NCBI RefSeq assembly: GCF_000143535.2
Contig: NC_037325.1
Coordinates: forward strand, 1,798,001-1,862,000
DNA length: 64,000 nt
Direction of reading: 5' to 3'
Source: Botrytis cinerea B05.10
Taxonomy: Eukaryota > Ascomycota > Leotiomycetes > Helotiales > Sclerotiniaceae
Positions 62,173 through 64,000 of the stretch are shown here, one piece after another; the stretch's first letter is position 1; every line of letters starts with the position of its first letter. The notes below the pieces were generated by a model. It had not been told where the DNA came from and ran no database searches. It saw only the letters and a program-made list of their open reading frames with translations. A program made the translations under genes and the position numbers.

Positions 62173-63938
62173 ATGATGTTGAAAATGCTCATTCTTACGT
62201 TCCTGCTTAGTCTATTCCATCAAACCTCTGCCTTCAACAACCTCAGTGTAAATGCATTGGCAGCTCATTTCAGTGAGATCCTCTCACCGAGGTCTCAAGT
62301 ATGGCTTCCCGGTAGCGTTAATTACACTTCCGCAATAACTCAAAGATGGACAATCTATCCACCAGCAGAGCCTACTTATATTCTTGCTTTGAAGCCAGCA
62401 CTACCTTCTGATATTCAAACCATTGTGAGTTATATTTGTTGTGCCTAGAGATCTTTAAGCCTCTATCACTCATGCCGTCCGTCGGTGAAATCCAAATCAC
62501 TTCGAGTCGATGCACCAAGGCTGACACTTCATCAACTGATAACAACGTTATTCAGATTCAATTTGCATCTAAGCACAATGTCCCGTTTATGGCAACAGGT
62601 GGAGGACATGGATACTCGTCAACACTACACAGCTGTAAGAATGGAATCGATATCGATCTAGGTTTCTTCCACGATATCAAAATCGACAAAGAAGCAAGCA
62701 CCATCACAATTGGAGGATCTGTAAAATTTGGGGAACTCATACAACCATTATTTGATGTTGGAAAAGAAATTCGTAAGACATTTATAGCCTGATCACTGGC
62801 AAATTCTGACATTCCCAAGAAACAGGATTAGCACAATGCGTTGGCGTTGTTGGAGCAACATTAGGTGCAGGACTTGGGCCATATACTGGTCTTCACGGTC
62901 TAGTAATTGATGCTCTGCTAGAGGTAAAATATGTCACTGGAACAGGCGAATTGATCACAGCATCTAAAACAGAGAATCCAGAACTTTTCTGGGGAGCTAG
63001 AGGAGCTGGCCATCAATTTGGTGTTGTCTACGAAGCCACATACGTAGCACATGATGCCACCAATGATGGACAGCTAATAGTGGCGAGCATGCGATTTCAA
63101 TCCAGCGAGAATGCATCTTTGTGGGAAATACTGAAGGATATTGGAAATAACCAGCCCGGAGAAATGTCATTGGCTTTACAAGTAAATTGGAATGATGAAT
63201 TTGGTGGTGTAAGTCTCTTGTAAGCTAAGATTTTCTCAAAAGCTAACAATCCCCTGCAAATAGCTCAACATCATGATAAACGCAAAATGGGTCGGATCCA
63301 TGGAGGAGGCCCTCATTGCATTTTCCCCATTCTTATCTCTCAGCCCCATTCAAAAAAGCATAACAAAAATTCCTTGGACCAGCCTTTACGACTTATCCGT
63401 TCCCGGCGGCAAAAGTTCTAGCTGTGATCGCGGTACAAAGAGTAGTAATTGGGCTGTGAATCTCTACACCGTCTCTATTCCAACATTCACTCACACATTC
63501 CAAAAATTGGCTCGCTTCTACTCCGATTTTCCTTCGTCAAGAACGAGCTTTTGGTCTATCGAAAAATTCGCCAATTCAGTAACTCTTTCGACACAAGACG
63601 ATGAAACAGCATACCCGTGGAGGAACACTACAATCTATACTTTTGTCGGTTTGCAAATAGATGACGAGTCGCAAGATGATGCTATAAATGCTTTCGGTGC
63701 TTCTTTCCAAGCGGAGATGGCTGAGTCTAGTGGGTATGATGACTTGAGGGTCTACATAAATTATGGTCGAAATGAAGGAGAGGAAGTGTGGTATAGTGAG
63801 AGAAAATTGCCGAGACTGAAGGCATTGAAAAGGAAGTATGATCCATTGGAGTTATTTAGTCACTACAATCCCATGAGGATATCTCAACATGATGAAAAAG
63901 ATATTGATTATGGACACTTTGAAAGGGGACTAAAATGA
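62173..63938 (+). CDS. Secreted FAD-linked oxidase (BBE/VAO-like)
   Basis: Exons 62173-62424, 62556-62772, 62826-63208 and 63264-63938 give 508 residues. Residues 1-~21 (MLKMLILTFLLSLFHQTSA) form a signal peptide. The FAD_binding_4 domain includes FMATGGGHGYSS, with His102 as the likely covalent flavin site, then LAQCVGVVGATLGAGLG, LVIDALLEVKYVTG and FWGARGAGHQFGVV. The C terminus ends in the berberine-bridge-type tail YDPLELFSHYNP. The Cys of bicovalent enzymes is not in the usual place, so a single flavin bond is likely. Such enzymes oxidise alcohols or form rings in secondary metabolism, using O2. The signal peptide implies action in the secretory pathway or outside the cell. Intron 1 is long (131 nt) and its acceptor ATTCAG is repeated nearby, so that edge is the least certain. 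It lies 670 bp after the PKS on the same strand. Confidence 0.88.
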
Positions 63939-64000
63939 GTCTTGTATATTACACAGACGTATTTTGGGTAATTTGGAGATAGTCTAACTTTATCAACTAG

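Overview
The window looks like nuclear DNA of a filamentous ascomycete. Genes are split by short introns (about 48-131 nt) with GTAAGT-type donors and CTAAC/CTAAG branch sites. Gene families include a HeLo-domain protein, a non-reducing polyketide synthase with a SAT domain, and a secreted protein with a Kex2 site. Overall style suggests Leotiomycetes (Sclerotiniaceae-like), but that placement is an inference. Exon coordinates were worked out by eye from splice signals, reading frame and family conservation.

Layout. 1-14 kb holds an RGG/RG-rich protein with a long pyrimidine-rich 5' leader (2.6-4.7 kb), the checkpoint-clamp subunit Hus1 in five exons (5.2-6.5 kb), and a 1,453-residue low-complexity nuclear-type protein with a SAP-like motif and internal repeats (9.6-14.0 kb). 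14.0-23.4 kb is a 9.4-kb stretch with no gene I can support. A PH-domain protein lies at 23.5-25.8 kb. 25.8-35.9 kb is again gene-poor. It contains one intronless unknown ORF followed by repeats and a 29-nt genomic poly(A) tract, and an eight-copy degenerate tandem repeat at 34.4-34.9 kb. A secreted cysteine-rich protein is on the minus strand at 35.9-37.1 kb.

38.6-45.1 kb holds the most unusual locus. Two genes are divergently transcribed from a shared region of about 350 bp. The minus-strand gene joins an N-terminal HeLo (cell-death/pore-forming type) domain to a kinase-like domain that lacks the catalytic Asp, an overall plan like that of animal MLKL. The plus-strand gene joins an apparently active Ser/Thr kinase, a long middle region with an ankyrin-like segment, and a C-terminal membrane domain that aligns with CAX Ca2+/H+ exchangers but has lost key ion-binding residues. 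I propose a linked signalling and cell-death module; no experiment is known to me.

47.1-64 kb looks like a secondary-metabolite cluster. It contains a cytochrome P450 (minus), an ACMSD-type amidohydrolase/decarboxylase (plus), a large non-reducing PKS (SAT-KS-AT-PT-ACP-ACP-CMeT-esterase, about 2,575 residues) and a secreted FAD-linked oxidase (GGGHG flavin motif). A plausible order is that the PKS makes a C-methylated aromatic acid, the amidohydrolase may decarboxylate it, and the P450 and flavoenzyme oxidise it. The exact product cannot be read from the sequence.
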